Shown: in pieces, positions 63,931-64,000 of the stretch
How positions within the stretch are numbered: the first letter of the stretch is position 1
Layout: the number at the start of each line of letters is the position of its first letter
Source: Streptomyces phaeolivaceus
Lineage (GTDB): Bacteria > Actinomycetota > Actinomycetes > Streptomycetales > Streptomycetaceae
Reading direction: 5' to 3'
Assembly: GCF_009184865.1 (NCBI RefSeq)
Contig: NZ_CP045096.1
Location: 8,742,001 to 8,806,000 of the forward strand
Length of the DNA stretch: 64,000 nt
Made by a program: the position numbers and the translations under genes
The notes under the pieces: generated by a model
Databases searched by the model: none
Told to the model about the DNA's origin: nothing
What the model saw: the letters and a program-made list of their open reading frames with translations, nothing else

Positions 63931-64000
63931 GGGTTCCTCGGTGACGAAGCGCTGCCCGAGACGGTGGGCGCCACTTGCCCGATATCCGGCCTTCCGCGCC

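Overview
The window is high-GC actinobacterial chromosome, almost certainly Streptomyces. The coding DNA has very GC-rich third codon positions, GTG/TTG starts behind GGAGG-type ribosome binding sites, and many ATGA/GTGA gene overlaps. Families typical of Streptomyces are present: a SARP regulator, NB-ARC/TPR and HTH-nSTAND-WD40 STAND proteins, a family I36 inhibitor, an AbfB-domain secreted glycosidase and a TTA-containing regulator. I see no insertion sequences, prophage, CRISPR array or rRNA. The long antisense reading frames opposite most genes are GC-bias shadows.

Left part (1-18.9 kb). 1-4.3 kb is the 3' half of an ebo-type metabolite-traffic cluster: TIM-barrel isomerase end, EboA, TatD hydrolase, EboE and an alkaline-phosphatase-fold protein. 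A Tat-exported TIM-barrel protein follows. 5.5-16 kb is an oxalate catabolism island. An OxlT-like antiporter, an ADP-forming acyl-CoA synthetase, formyl-CoA transferase (frc) and oxalyl-CoA decarboxylase (oxc) lie on the minus strand. A paralogous sucCD pair and an aldehyde dehydrogenase diverge from them across a perfect palindromic operator. Next come tRNA-Leu(GAG), a 38-codon leader-like ORF and a second elongation factor G carrying an in-frame hexanucleotide repeat.

Middle (18.9-42 kb). There is a secreted GH43-like/AbfB protein, a lipoprotein, an I36-type secreted protein, a large HTH-nSTAND-TM-WD40 protein and an NlpC/P60 hydrolase. A LacI-controlled inositol-dehydrogenase/SDR pair follows. 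The most unusual block is 30.98-38.5 kb: CDP-alcohol phosphatidyltransferase, MDR dehydrogenase, catalytically degenerate 6-pyruvoyltetrahydropterin-synthase-like protein, GT4 glycosyltransferase, methyltransferase, flippase-like membrane protein, creatininase-like amidohydrolase and a GTP cyclohydrolase II paralogue. In the last, the conserved catalytic Tyr is Met, the change linked to stopping at the formamidopyrimidine (FAPy) stage. I infer a GTP-derived glycosylated or lipid-linked metabolite pathway with no product assigned here. A three-gene saccharopine/FAD oxidoreductase operon follows.

Right part (42-64 kb). This holds a 41-codon small gene, a bldA-type (TTA at codon 25) SARP regulator diverging from an NB-ARC/TPR protein, a GT-B-like gene with a coupled small gene, and a TetR-MFS-serine hydrolase operon with double operators. 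A quinate/shikimate catabolic locus follows: MHS transporter, TetR, shikimate dehydrogenase, and dehydroshikimate dehydratase fused to an HPPD-like domain. Last come a pentapeptide-repeat-like membrane protein and a nitroreductase-like protein paired with a cyclooxygenase-like haem peroxidase that runs to the window edge.
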